A stretch of 64,000 bases of DNA from Bacteroidota bacterium. GTDB lineage: Bacteria; Bacteroidota; Ignavibacteria; Ignavibacteriales; Melioribacteraceae. A program made the translations under genes and the position numbers. A model generated the notes under the pieces. It did not search any database and was not told the DNA's origin. It worked only from the letters and a program-made list of their open reading frames with translations. Positions 25,469 to 34,089 of this stretch are shown here, one piece after another. Position 1 is the first letter of the stretch. The number at the start of each line of letters is the position of its first letter. Where the stretch lies: contig JAHJUE010000012.1 in NCBI GenBank assembly GCA_018829205.1, positions 1-64,000 of the forward strand. The letters are read 5' to 3'.

Positions 25469-26146
25469 ATGAAAAATATTGTAAAAAGTATTCCAATTAT
25501 TGGCTCAGTTGCTAAATTATTGTATCGAAAGCTTATAAACCCTACCAAAGCCTTTACAACTTCTAAAAACTATTGGGTTGAACGTTATGCTAATGACGGA
25601 AATTCTGGTAATGGTTCTTATGGTAAATATGCTGAGTATAAATCTGAAGTAATAAACAAATTTGTTAAAAAAGAAGGTATTAAAACTATTATTGAATATG
25701 GAAGTGGAGATGGTAATCAACTTAAATTATCAGATTATCCAAAATATACTGGATTTGATGTAAGTCCAATTGCTATTTCACAGTGTAGAAAGTTATTTGC
25801 AAATGATAACTCAAAGACTTTTAAACTGATTGAAGAATACGAAGGCGAAAAGGCACAACTTACGCTATCATTGGAGGTAATATTCCACCTAGTAGAAGAT
25901 GAGATATTCTTAGAACATATGAATAAGTTGTTTGAATCATCAGAAATGTTTGTAATAATATTTTCTTCAAACACTGATAAAATATCAAATGATCCTCATG
26001 TAAGGCATCGTAATTTCTCAGCATGGATTAATGAAAATAGACCAAATTGGAATCTTTATGAAAGAATACCCAATAAGTATCCTTATAATGAAGAAACTGG
26101 TGAAGGTGGATTTTCTGATTTTTATATTTATAAGCTAGGAGCCTAA
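25469..26146 (+). CDS. Class I SAM-dependent methyltransferase (cassette)
   Basis: This is a 225-residue protein. Motif I is EYGSGDG (76-82), followed by YTGFDVSP as motif II and a LTLSLEVIFHL strand as motif IV. The N-terminal 50 residues include a hydrophobic start (IPIIGSVAKLLY). Similar proteins methylate small molecules or sugars, often in glycan clusters; the substrate cannot be told. The TAA stop lies inside the GCCTAAC box of the following attC site. Confidence 0.82.
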   Translation: MKNIVKSIPIIGSVAKLLYRKLINPTKAFTTSKNYWVERYANDGNSGNGSYGKYAEYKSEVINKFVKKEGIKTIIEYGSGDGNQLKLSDYPKYTGFDVSPIAISQCRKLFANDNSKTFKLIEEYEGEKAQLTLSLEVIFHLVEDEIFLEHMNKLFESSEMFVIIFSSNTDKISNDPHVRHRNFSAWINENRPNWNLYERIPNKYPYNEETGEGGFSDFYIYKLGA

Positions 26147-26410
26147 CAAGCAAATCAACGTGCCCTCTTAGTAAAGCTGGGCAGTTGATGTTCTTAAGTA
26201 TTGTGAAAAAGTAAGTAAGCTTTTAATATAGAAGTAAATAAATAATTAGTTCCGCACCGCTTGTCAGCAACCTGCCTGCCAGCAGGCAGTTTTAAGCTGT
26301 GCTACAAATTCTCGGCATTTGTGACAAAGCCGCAATGTAGCCCACCTACGCAAACAACATGCTTCGGTGGATAAATTCTGGGCGGCTGGTTATTTGTATC
26401 GCCGTTATAC
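26141..26410 (+). repeat. attC-like recombination site, long form (site F)
   Basis: GCCTAAC (26141-26147) is a perfect RYYYAAC box and overlaps the stop codon of the upstream gene. The right core is GTTATAC (26404-26410) after GGCTGGTTATTTGTATCGCC. The interior has a GCCTGCCAGCAGGC palindrome and the shared CATGCTTCGGTGGATAAATT segment. Length 270 bp. Confidence 0.82.
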
Positions 26411-26434
26411 TTTTGAAAATAAATAATCTTTATT

Positions 26435-27658
26435 ATGTATAAATATTTATCAATATTATTATCGTTGACTTTCTTATTGGGTTGTACTGAAAACTCAAAT
26501 GAGCCAAATCTTAATTCGTCAATTGAAGATGTCCCCCAAAAAAAAATTGTATGGACTTCATTAGCTAATACACCATGGCCAATGTATCACCACGATCCTC
26601 AATTAACTGGAAGAAGTGAATATGCAGGTCCAAAAAATGGATTAATAGAATCAATTAAATTTGAAAACTGTCGAATGACAATGAGTGGTATATCAATTGG
26701 GTACAATAACACAGCTTACTTACCATCAGGCGATATCTCTGAAACATTTTTTGCATTTGATTTCAGCGGAAATATAAAATGGGAGAGTCAAACATCAAGT
26801 ACTTCAACAGCACTTATAACTTCAGACAGTTTGATAATACTTCCAACCATTTATAATTCACTAACTACATATTCACTTTCAGGGGATACTGTTTGGAATT
26901 CTAAAATAAATATTATGAATAATTTGGGAATGAATATTGACAGATTAGGTAACGTCTATTTAATTGATGCCGAAAATTGGGGGGATACTCATGGTAGCCT
27001 AAAATCATTTGATAAGAACGGCAATCTATTATGGACTTTCTTTGATGAACGAATCAATACAAGTGACGCAGTCCCATCATTTTCACCAGACGGAAGCACA
27101 ATATATCTTCAAGGTTCTACAGTTTCATTATTGGCTGTAGATATTGCTTCAAAAACTGTTAAGTGGACTTTCGGAAATAAAAGATTATCATCTGCACCAG
27201 TTGTTGATAATGAAGGTAATATTTACATACTCCCTGGTGAATCTGGCTCAATTAATTATGTGATATATTCTTTAGATGAAGCAGGGGTGATCAACTGGGA
27301 ATTTGCATCAAAAACATCAGGGCTTTTTGATAATATCGAGCCAACTATTGATTGGAATGGAAATATTTATTTTGGTTGTGATACACTTTATTCTTTTACA
27401 AATAGCGGGAAACTAAGGTGGGCAAAAGAATTGGAAGGAAATATTTCTTCTGCGTTAGTCTGTGACAAAGATAATGACATTTATTTTAGTATTTCGCCAG
27501 ATAATATTTATTCATTTCATTCAGATGGGGAAATAAAGTGGATAATTAAAGATCTACCATTTAGAACGGTTGGTTCATGTCCGGCAATAACAAATGATGG
27601 AAAATTATTATTCCCATCATGGCGGAACAATCAAATATCGTTGTCGATCGTAAAATAG
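26435..27658 (+). CDS. PQQ-like beta-propeller lipoprotein (cassette)
   Basis: This is a 407-residue protein. A lipoprotein signal ends LTFLLGC with Cys17 as the lipid site. Residues 45-400 are a PQQ-type propeller: repeats such as FDFSGNIKWES, FDKNGNLLWTF, LDEAGVINWEF and FHSDGEIKWII, each with a Gly/Asn turn and a Trp blade closure. A WPMYHHDPQLTGRS block near residue 50 is typical of secreted PQQ-repeat proteins. It is probably a surface or periplasmic scaffold without enzymatic activity. The start is 24 bp after the attC core. Confidence 0.8.
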   Translation: MYKYLSILLSLTFLLGCTENSNEPNLNSSIEDVPQKKIVWTSLANTPWPMYHHDPQLTGRSEYAGPKNGLIESIKFENCRMTMSGISIGYNNTAYLPSGDISETFFAFDFSGNIKWESQTSSTSTALITSDSLIILPTIYNSLTTYSLSGDTVWNSKINIMNNLGMNIDRLGNVYLIDAENWGDTHGSLKSFDKNGNLLWTFFDERINTSDAVPSFSPDGSTIYLQGSTVSLLAVDIASKTVKWTFGNKRLSSAPVVDNEGNIYILPGESGSINYVIYSLDEAGVINWEFASKTSGLFDNIEPTIDWNGNIYFGCDTLYSFTNSGKLRWAKELEGNISSALVCDKDNDIYFSISPDNIYSFHSDGEIKWIIKDLPFRTVGSCPAITNDGKLLFPSWRNNQISLSIVK

Positions 27659-27698
27659 TAATTATTCTAATTCATTAATTATAAAGTTTCTTGCAAAA

Positions 27699-27925
27699 GT
27701 ATAACAAGCAAATCTACCCGCCCGCTTCGTAAAGCGGGGAAGTTGCAGTTCTTAATTGTTGTGTTTTATTAAAGTTGGCTTTTAAATTAGTATTAAATAA
27801 ATAATTAGTTCCGCTACGTTTACAATGAAAGTTAAACGTGGCTACAATCCGCCGCCGCTGACTCGGCAGTTGTGGTCAACCGGCTAAGTAATACTGGGCG
27901 GTGGTTATTTCAAATGCCGTTATGT
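27699..27925 (+). repeat. attC-like recombination site, long form (site G)
   Basis: GTATAAC (27699-27705) and AAGCAAATCTACCCGCCC form the left arm; GGGCGGTGGTTATTTCAAATGCC and GTTATGT (27919-27925) the right. The interior shares TTAGTTCCGC and GACTCGGCAGTTGTG with site N. Length 227 bp. Confidence 0.83.
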
Positions 27926-27954
27926 GCTTTTCATAAATATGAGGTAAACATATT

Positions 27955-28602
27955 ATGCTTTATAGCAAAAAAAGTATAATAATAGTTTTATTTATTATCA
28001 CCCTTTTAATTCCAACAATAACTTATTCGCAATTGATTAAACATTTTGGTATAAAAAGCGGGATATCAAATTCATGGCAAACATATGAAGCATGGGAATA
28101 TGGTGAAACGAAGAATAGTGGTAATAAAATGGGGCCCAATTTTAGTGTGTATGCAGATTGGCTAGATAACTCTTTTTTCAGTTTTATAACCGAAATAAAT
28201 TATAGTTCAAAGGGTATGAAAGCTCCATATTTAACAGGATATATAATAGAAGAAGAAAAACTTAATTACTTATCTTTTGCAATTCTTCCAAATGTTTATA
28301 CAAATTTAGGAAATATAAAAATTTATGCCTTAGTCGGGCCAAGAATAGAATTTTTAGTTAGTAGTTCAATAAATACCAATGCCCCCATCTATATTCATAA
28401 TGAAATAATAAATGAGTTTAACAAATATGAAAAAACTTCTTATGGTTTGTTAATCGGAATAGGTTTTAAGTTAAATAATATATTCCCAGTTATAATTGGA
28501 ATCGAAGCACGTTATAATAAAGATTTATCAAATTTATATGAAGTTTCTTATTTGAAAATAAAAAACAATTCAATTGATTTGCTATTAACGGCAGAAATAT
28601 AA
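27955..28602 (+). CDS. Outer-membrane beta-barrel protein (cassette)
   Basis: This is a 215-residue protein. A signal peptide covers about 1-26 (ending ITYSQ). The rest alternates hydrophobic and polar residues in about eight to ten strands and ends in an aromatic-poor IDLLLTAEI strand, like the small porin (OMP_b-brl) family of Bacteroidota (for example FGIKSGISNSW near the start). The role is unknown. The stop is 5 bp before the next attC box. Confidence 0.72.
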   Translation: MLYSKKSIIIVLFIITLLIPTITYSQLIKHFGIKSGISNSWQTYEAWEYGETKNSGNKMGPNFSVYADWLDNSFFSFITEINYSSKGMKAPYLTGYIIEEEKLNYLSFAILPNVYTNLGNIKIYALVGPRIEFLVSSSINTNAPIYIHNEIINEFNKYEKTSYGLLIGIGFKLNNIFPVIIGIEARYNKDLSNLYEVSYLKIKNNSIDLLLTAEI

Positions 28603-28607
28603 AACGC

Positions 28608-28760
28608 ACCTAGCAAGAAAATCAAACCGCCCGCATCATCAAGCGGGGTAGTTACTTTTCTTTAGTTTTGTGCTTTATTAAAGCTGGCTTTTAATATTGT
28701 ATTAAATAATGATTCGGTGGATAAATTCCGGGCGGTGGGTTATTTGCAACGCCGTTACAT
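28608..28760 (+). repeat. attC-like recombination site, short-interior form (site H)
   Basis: The left box is ACCTAGC (28608-28614), one base off RYYYAAC, then AAGAAAATCAAACCGCCCGC. The right arm is GGGCGGTGGGTTATTTGCAACGCC with GTTACAT (28754-28760). The interior keeps the TTTAGTTTTGTGCTTTATTAAAG segment but lacks the central hairpin. Length 153 bp. Confidence 0.78.
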
Positions 28761-28775
28761 GGTTTGGAAAAAATA

Positions 28776-29657
28776 ATGAATTCAAAAACCTTAATATTAT
28801 TTTTGTTGTTTAGTTTAACTATTTTAGCACAACAAAATTCAGATAATTACCTTCCGTTGGAATTCGAAAATTATTGGGAATTAAGATATAACGATACATC
28901 GACAAATATTAGTGATATAAAAATTACAGTTTTGGATTCCTTGCTAATAAATAACAATATATATTTTGTGTTAGACAATTTTATCCCTTCTCCAGTATAT
29001 CAAGACTATGATACCATTCGAATTGACGAAGATGGCAATATCCACAAATTATTTCTTGGGAGCGATATTCTATGGTTTAATTTCCCTACGCAAGAAAGTA
29101 AGGTAGATACAATTAAATTTAATCCGCCTTATTCAGACTACAGTTATGTATGCTCATATTCGTTAAATAATAATGTAATAACTTCAACCGGTGAATATAC
29201 AAATGCATTAAAAATATCAATACAAATTGATTTTGCTGTTTCCCAATTTAAAAGAATCTATTTAGTTAAAAATGTTGGCATAGTTGCTACAAGTGAATTT
29301 GGTGAAGGAACAGAAGGATATGACTACAATTTGTATGCAGCTAATGTTAACGGGAGTTTAATTACTGATATTTCAGAGGAAAACTATCTTCCAAGTAATT
29401 ATGAATTAAAACAGAATTATCCTAACCCATTTAATCCTAGTACAATTATAAATTTTTATTTACCTATTTCAGGATACGCAGAATTAATAATTTATAATAG
29501 TATTGGAGAGATTATAAGTAAACCAATATCGAGATACTTACGTGCTGGTGAACATTCATATTATTATGAAAATAACAAATTATCATCGGGAATATATTTT
29601 TGTCGATTAATAACTTCAAATATTAATCTAACAAAGAAAATGACACTAATTCGTTAA
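28776..29657 (+). CDS. Secreted protein with T9SS sorting domain (cassette)
   Basis: This is a 293-residue protein. ATG 28776 is preferred over an in-frame TTG at 28764; it begins a signal peptide ending LTILAQ. The middle 180 residues are beta-rich and follow the style of the 11610 gene. The C-terminus has QNYPNPFNPSTIINFYLP and LSSGIYFCRL, a complete T9SS sorting domain. A single integron cassette therefore delivers a protein already tagged for surface export. A site with GTATAAC follows 3 bp after the stop. Confidence 0.82.
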   Translation: MNSKTLILFLLFSLTILAQQNSDNYLPLEFENYWELRYNDTSTNISDIKITVLDSLLINNNIYFVLDNFIPSPVYQDYDTIRIDEDGNIHKLFLGSDILWFNFPTQESKVDTIKFNPPYSDYSYVCSYSLNNNVITSTGEYTNALKISIQIDFAVSQFKRIYLVKNVGIVATSEFGEGTEGYDYNLYAANVNGSLITDISEENYLPSNYELKQNYPNPFNPSTIINFYLPISGYAELIIYNSIGEIISKPISRYLRAGEHSYYYENNKLSSGIYFCRLITSNINLTKKMTLIR

Positions 29658-29660
29658 ACC

Positions 29661-29813
29661 GTATAACAAACAAATCAAGCCTACGGCTTCTTCGAACAGC
29701 CGTATTGATTTTCTAAAAGAAGTACAAAAAGGAAGTGAACTTTTAACATTGTACAAAATAAATAATTAATAACGCCACGTTTTTACGGCAAGTTATACGT
29801 AACGCCGTTATAT
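29661..29813 (+). repeat. attC-like recombination site (site I)
   Basis: The left box is GTATAAC (29661-29667), then AAACAAATCAAGCC; the right side has GTAACGCC and GTTATAT (29807-29813). The interior differs from the others: a hairpin TACGGCT with AGCCGTA (29676-29705), and TTTTTACGGC. It is 153 bp long and the most diverged of the six. Confidence 0.72.
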
Positions 29814-29832
29814 TGCTTAATAAAAATCGTAT

Positions 29833-31584
29833 ATGAATACTGAAGAAATATTAAAAAGCGAAACAGTAAAATATTGGACAAGACTTGCAGCATTCCTAAT
29901 TGATTTACTTGTAATGTATGGGATTACTTATTCAATCGTAACAATTGCTTCAATAATACCCTATTATTTGCCTCCATTAAAATTGTTTATTTTTATAGCA
30001 ATTCCATACAGTACGATATTTATTTTTATTATGGGTTCTACACCGGGTAAAATAATTGCTAAAATAAAAATAGTAAGCTTTACTAATAATGATCCGACTA
30101 TAATATCTATTCTAATTCGTGAATTATTTGGAAAGATAATTATTGGTTTTCTTCCTCCATTAGTATTAAGTAGTCTGTTATTCCCAAATTATTGGTTCTA
30201 TTATTTATGGACAGTTCTTATTTATCAATTGATTTTATTCATATATATTCTTTTTAGAAAATCAACTTTGTACGACTCTATTGCTAAGACAAAAATTATT
30301 AGAATAGAGAAAAAGGATTCAAAAATATTTAAGACAGTAAGTTTTGTGTTTATTATTACGTCCTTTGTTATTCTAACGAGGGTTTCTAATTATGGCAACA
30401 TGAATAATTTCATTCCCAAACACAGCGAAGCAGCACTTACGCCCTATGTAAAATTTATTGATGATAATAAAACTAATCCAAAAGATTATATACTAAATCT
30501 ATTTGACAAATATGATTTAGTTGTCTTATGTGAAAGATTTCACCCAGAAATGACACAATGGGATTTAATTTATCAAATTGTAAGTGATTCCATTTTTACA
30601 AATAAAGTTGGCAATATTTTCACTGAATATGGTGCAATAAATTTACAAGAAAAATTAGATCAACTAATGGAGGATCCGAATTTATCCGAAGATGAGGTTG
30701 AAGAAAATATTATTTATATAATGAGAAACTTGGGGATTTGGGGATCTTGGTCAAACACAAATTTTTATTTATATCTTAAAAAGCTTTATACTTATAATAA
30801 ACGTCTCCCAATTTCTAAGAAAATTCATCATTACTTTGCTGATGTTCCAATAGATTGGAATGATATGACACCTGACAAATATAATATATTTCGAAAGCGT
30901 TATTTAAATAACAGAGATCACGAAATGGCTTTAAATATTATAAATGGATTTAATAAAATTAAAAAAAGTGATAGTAAAAGAAAAAAGGCACTCGTGATAA
31001 TGAATTACAGACACGCATTTAAATTTAATAAAGGTGAGGAAAATACCGCAGCCTTTCTTTTTAAAGAATATCCATCGACTACAGCTAATGTATTACTCAA
31101 TACGGTAATATTTGATTGGAATTTTATTAATAGACGGCCAATTCAGAATGGTATATGGGATGAAGCGTTTGAGAAAAAAGGTAATATAAACATTGGATTT
31201 AATTTTGAACAATCTCCATTTGGTGACGATGCTTTTGATCTTTTCCCAAAAAGCAGATGGAAGAAACTGAAATATAAAGACGTATTTACTGGTTTCGTTT
31301 TTTATAAACCATTGAATGAACATTTTATACAAACTGGAATTCCAAACATGTACGATGATTTTCTAGATGAAGAGATGAGAAGAGATAAATGTATTGACGT
31401 AAATGATTCTAAAAGCTATGATGATGCAAAAGCAGTATATATAAATAATAGTTTTAAAAAAGGCATGGAATATTATTCAATTGTTGATAGTCTATTTAAT
31501 TTAATTATCCTTTTAACCGTTTTAGTTCTTGGTCTGCCAACATTTACCTATTTAAGTATCAAAAATTATAAAAATGATAATTAA
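29833..31584 (+). CDS. RDD membrane domain fused to an erythromycin-esterase/ChaN-like domain (cassette)
   Basis: This is a 583-residue protein. Residues 10-155 are an RDD domain: YWTRLAAFLIDLLVMY, GSTPGKIIAKIKIV and a LFRKSTLYDSIAKT end, with four to five membrane segments. Another membrane segment lies near 167-180. Residues 215-520 are soluble: LVVLCERFHPEMTQWD, an IFTEYGAINL strand and a MNYRHAFKF block recall the EreA/ChaN-type fold with paired Glu/His residues, a weak call. A last membrane segment lies near 550-572. It could be an envelope hydrolase. At 1.75 kb it is unusually large for a cassette. Confidence 0.6.
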   Translation: MNTEEILKSETVKYWTRLAAFLIDLLVMYGITYSIVTIASIIPYYLPPLKLFIFIAIPYSTIFIFIMGSTPGKIIAKIKIVSFTNNDPTIISILIRELFGKIIIGFLPPLVLSSLLFPNYWFYYLWTVLIYQLILFIYILFRKSTLYDSIAKTKIIRIEKKDSKIFKTVSFVFIITSFVILTRVSNYGNMNNFIPKHSEAALTPYVKFIDDNKTNPKDYILNLFDKYDLVVLCERFHPEMTQWDLIYQIVSDSIFTNKVGNIFTEYGAINLQEKLDQLMEDPNLSEDEVEENIIYIMRNLGIWGSWSNTNFYLYLKKLYTYNKRLPISKKIHHYFADVPIDWNDMTPDKYNIFRKRYLNNRDHEMALNIINGFNKIKKSDSKRKKALVIMNYRHAFKFNKGEENTAAFLFKEYPSTTANVLLNTVIFDWNFINRRPIQNGIWDEAFEKKGNINIGFNFEQSPFGDDAFDLFPKSRWKKLKYKDVFTGFVFYKPLNEHFIQTGIPNMYDDFLDEEMRRDKCIDVNDSKSYDDAKAVYINNSFKKGMEYYSIVDSLFNLIILLTVLVLGLPTFTYLSIKNYKNDN

Positions 31585-31601
31585 AAAAGTATTTTTGGCG
31601 C

Positions 31602-31887
31602 AATATAACAATCAAATCTTCCCGCCGCTTCGTCAAACGGGTTTGTAATTGTTCTTTAGTTTTGTGTTTTATAATAGTAGCTCTTTAAAGTAGTATATGG
31701 TATAAAGTTAGTTCAGCCTTGATTGTCACGAATCCGCCGCGGCGGTCAAGCAAGACTGCAAGTTCTAAAAATTTTTAACTTGACTACAGGCAGGTAGGTA
31801 ATAAAAAAATATACCAGTCCATCTACGCAAACATCATGCTTCGGTGGATAAATTCCGGGCGGCGGGTTATTTGCAACGCATTTATAC
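31602..31887 (+). repeat. attC-like recombination site, long form, mutated core (site J)
   Basis: The left box is ATATAAC (31602-31608) and the interior is very close to site E (AATCAAATCTTCCCGC, GGTTTGTAATTGTTCTTTAG, the AAAAATTTTT hairpin). The right arm is intact (GGCGGGTTATTTGCAACGC), but the core reads TTTATAC (31881-31887): the first G of GTT is lost. At 286 bp it is the longest site. Cutting by an integrase at the usual G-TT position may be impaired. Confidence 0.78.
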
Positions 31888-31902
31888 TTTTTTTTACATT
31901 TG

Positions 31903-33018
31903 ATGGAAAAAATAGATAATACGGTATTTATGAATATCCATAGATCAATAATAATTATTTTCATAATACTTGCCATTCTTCTACCATCATGTGACAAATC
32001 AATTGACCCCAAGCCGCCAAAAAGTATCAGAGATTATACATGGACAATTGATACCTTAGAATTACCAGATCCATTTCAAAACTTGATGAGTTCAATGTAT
32101 GCTGCAAATGAAAATGATATTTATCTAGTTGGACATAATAGTACTGGGGATTTCAATGGAGGTATGTGGAATTATAATGGAGAAGAATGGGCTACAGTTA
32201 AGGTAAGAGAACAAGTGGGGGCATACGGAACTTTAAATGCAGTTCATGGTTCAGCTCCAAATAATATATGGGCTGTTGGTGGGTCTTTTGAATATGCAAC
32301 AATTTTACAATATAATGGGATAAAATGGAAAAAGCATTTGGCAGAAACATCAGATGGAATATATGGTACACCACTATCAAAAAATAATGTTTATTCAGTA
32401 TATGTAGAAAGTGAAACAGCAATATGGGCATGTGATAATGGAGGACTTGTCTATCATTACGATGGTAATAATTGGGAAATTGATACTATTAAAGTCGTTG
32501 CATTAGATAGTTTAGATGTTTTTCAATTGTATAATATTGTTAAATACAATGACGAAATATTTGTTACAGGAGTAAAACGTCAATCCAATGAAGGATGGGG
32601 AGAATTATTTTTACTCAAGAAGAACGGATCGATTTGGGAAATCGAAGAAAGCTCGGATTATGGAATCGGTGATCCCAAGTTTGATGTTCGCTTATTTGTA
32701 TCGCAAACAAATAATTTTTATTCCTTAGGAACCGGTGGGATTTACTTAAGATTAAATAAGCAATGGAAAAACATATTTTCAATTGAGAGTTCAATAAACG
32801 ATATCAGTGTAGAAAGTGAAAATAATATTTTAGCTGTTGGGAGCTTTGGAAAAGTATTCCATTATAATGGCAATGATTGGTATCAAATAACTGAACTTGA
32901 ACAATTCTCAGAGATATATGTAGATGTTCAATTATTCACAAAATCAGATGAAGCAATAATTGTTGGCTGGCTACTAGATGGCTATCCTCAAAAAACAATT
33001 GTTGCCCATGGGAAATAA
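31903..33018 (+). CDS. Propeller-type lipoprotein (cassette)
   Basis: This is a 371-residue protein from ATG 31903; a second start at 31930 would give a shorter lipoprotein signal, MNIHRSIIIIFIILAILLPSC, with the lipid Cys at its end. The rest has repeats such as GMWNYNGEEW, ILQYNGIKWKKH, VYHYDGNNWEID and VFHYNGNDWYQI, with NNIWAVGG turns, a seven-bladed-propeller pattern common in Bacteroidota lipoproteins. No enzymatic motif is seen. It follows the mutated attC J by 15 bp. Confidence 0.72.
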   Translation: MEKIDNTVFMNIHRSIIIIFIILAILLPSCDKSIDPKPPKSIRDYTWTIDTLELPDPFQNLMSSMYAANENDIYLVGHNSTGDFNGGMWNYNGEEWATVKVREQVGAYGTLNAVHGSAPNNIWAVGGSFEYATILQYNGIKWKKHLAETSDGIYGTPLSKNNVYSVYVESETAIWACDNGGLVYHYDGNNWEIDTIKVVALDSLDVFQLYNIVKYNDEIFVTGVKRQSNEGWGELFLLKKNGSIWEIEESSDYGIGDPKFDVRLFVSQTNNFYSLGTGGIYLRLNKQWKNIFSIESSINDISVESENNILAVGSFGKVFHYNGNDWYQITELEQFSEIYVDVQLFTKSDEAIIVGWLLDGYPQKTIVAHGK

Positions 33019-33046
33019 TATTTTATTATTCCTATATTCACAAAAA

Positions 33047-33152
33047 GTATAACATCTTTAATAAGTAAAGAGTCCCGACAAAAGGCGCCGGGCAAGTAAG
33101 ATAAAAATGGAATAACTATTTCGATAATTCGGGACGAAAAACAAGTTATAAC
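33047..33152 (+). repeat. attC-like site of a second, shorter family (site K)
   Basis: The left box is GTATAAC (33047-33053) and the right side is GTTATAAC (33145-33152). Between them GTCCCGA (33073-33079) pairs with TCGGGAC (33129-33135), and the loop includes GGCGCCGGG. The 106-bp length is normal for attC. The ATCTTTAATAAGTAAAGA stretch recurs after the next gene. It shares only the end boxes with the long sites. Confidence 0.5.
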
Positions 33153-33224
33153 AAATTTGGTAGTTCAAAAGACAATCAAATTTAGCGGTTGTGTTTTAAC
33201 ATAATTCATCGATATAAGTTCAAA

Positions 33225-33809
33225 ATGAAACTAATAAATAAAATAATATTATTAATAATCTTGGTCACTTCTTCAATTAATGCCCAAGATTATATTTCGC
33301 TTGATTTAGGTTTGACCGGAAATTATCATACATATTTTAGATCTATAAATTCTTATACATTCGCAACTGAATTAAAACTTGGCGGCGGATATTCAGATTC
33401 TATATTTGAATGGAACTTATTTATAAGTTATTGGGATGATTTAATAAGAGACGACAGTATAGTACAAGATGGTAAATTATATACATATTCAAATTATACT
33501 ATTGGTTATAGGATAAATTTATTTCCAAAAGAAATGTTGATCCCGTCATATTTGGGTTTAGGAATTTCTTTACATCATGTCCCAATGGTAAATTTGGTTA
33601 AAAGATGGACGTTAGATTATGACCCAAATGATGATACATCAAGAGAGTTCTTTACTATAGATGCAGCGATTGGATTTTATTGGCCTTTGGCAAAATCATT
33701 TAGAATAAGAGGTGAAATAGTTGCAAATATTCCATTTGTGAAGATTGATTTAATCCCAGATAATGGATTAAATGGTGCAATAAAAATTGGTATTGATTAT
33801 TATTTATGA
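33225..33809 (+). CDS. Outer-membrane beta-barrel protein (cassette)
   Basis: This is a 194-residue protein. The frame is open from 33189, but ATG 33225 starts a clean signal peptide (MKLINKIILLIILVTSSINA). The mature part has amphipathic strands (LGLTGNYHTYF, FEWNLFISYWDDL, IGYRINLFP) and ends IKIGIDYYL with a terminal hydrophobic strand, fitting an 8- or 10-strand barrel. The function is unknown. Two bases after its TGA stop a GCATAAC box begins, so it has cassette layout. Confidence 0.68.
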   Translation: MKLINKIILLIILVTSSINAQDYISLDLGLTGNYHTYFRSINSYTFATELKLGGGYSDSIFEWNLFISYWDDLIRDDSIVQDGKLYTYSNYTIGYRINLFPKEMLIPSYLGLGISLHHVPMVNLVKRWTLDYDPNDDTSREFFTIDAAIGFYWPLAKSFRIRGEIVANIPFVKIDLIPDNGLNGAIKIGIDYYL

Positions 33810-33811
33810 AC

Positions 33812-33880
33812 GCATAACAACTTTAATAAGTAAAGAATAAAGAATAAAATAGAATAACTGTTTTGATTAATCGGGATGTA
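33812..33880 (+). repeat. Degenerate copy of the short attC-like family (site L)
   Basis: GCATAAC (33812-33818), then AACTTTAATAAGTAAAGAAT and GAATAACTG, match site K with the central CG-rich part deleted, and TCGGGATGTATAA stands where the right arm should be. Confidence 0.42.
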
Positions 33881-33894
33881 TAATAAAATGAATC

Positions 33895-34030
33895 AAATTA
33901 TATAATAACTTAAACAATTATTTCATTATAGGTACATTTACTAATGCTGTTAAAGTGGAGTATTTCTATTTTCATAGAAACGAAATTATACAAAGTACCT
34001 GTAAGATTTAGTTAATCTGGAATAATCTAT
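33895..34030 (+). repeat. Dispersed repeat, copy 3
   Basis: AATTATTTCATTATAGGTAC and ATTTACTAATG (33916-33946), followed by TATTTTCATAGAAACGAAAT, match copy 2 at 24067-24140. It lacks the upstream gene fragment. It closes the right side of the cassette tract. Confidence 0.62.
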
Positions 34031-34089
34031 CGGAATATTAAGAAAACACTATAACTAAAGCCTGTTATGGGGTCGGTAGATGTTTTGAA

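Noticed and set aside
29833-31584. Confident macrolide resistance (erythromycin esterase) gene
   Set aside because: Similarity is limited to a few Glu/His motifs; a resistance call is not supported.
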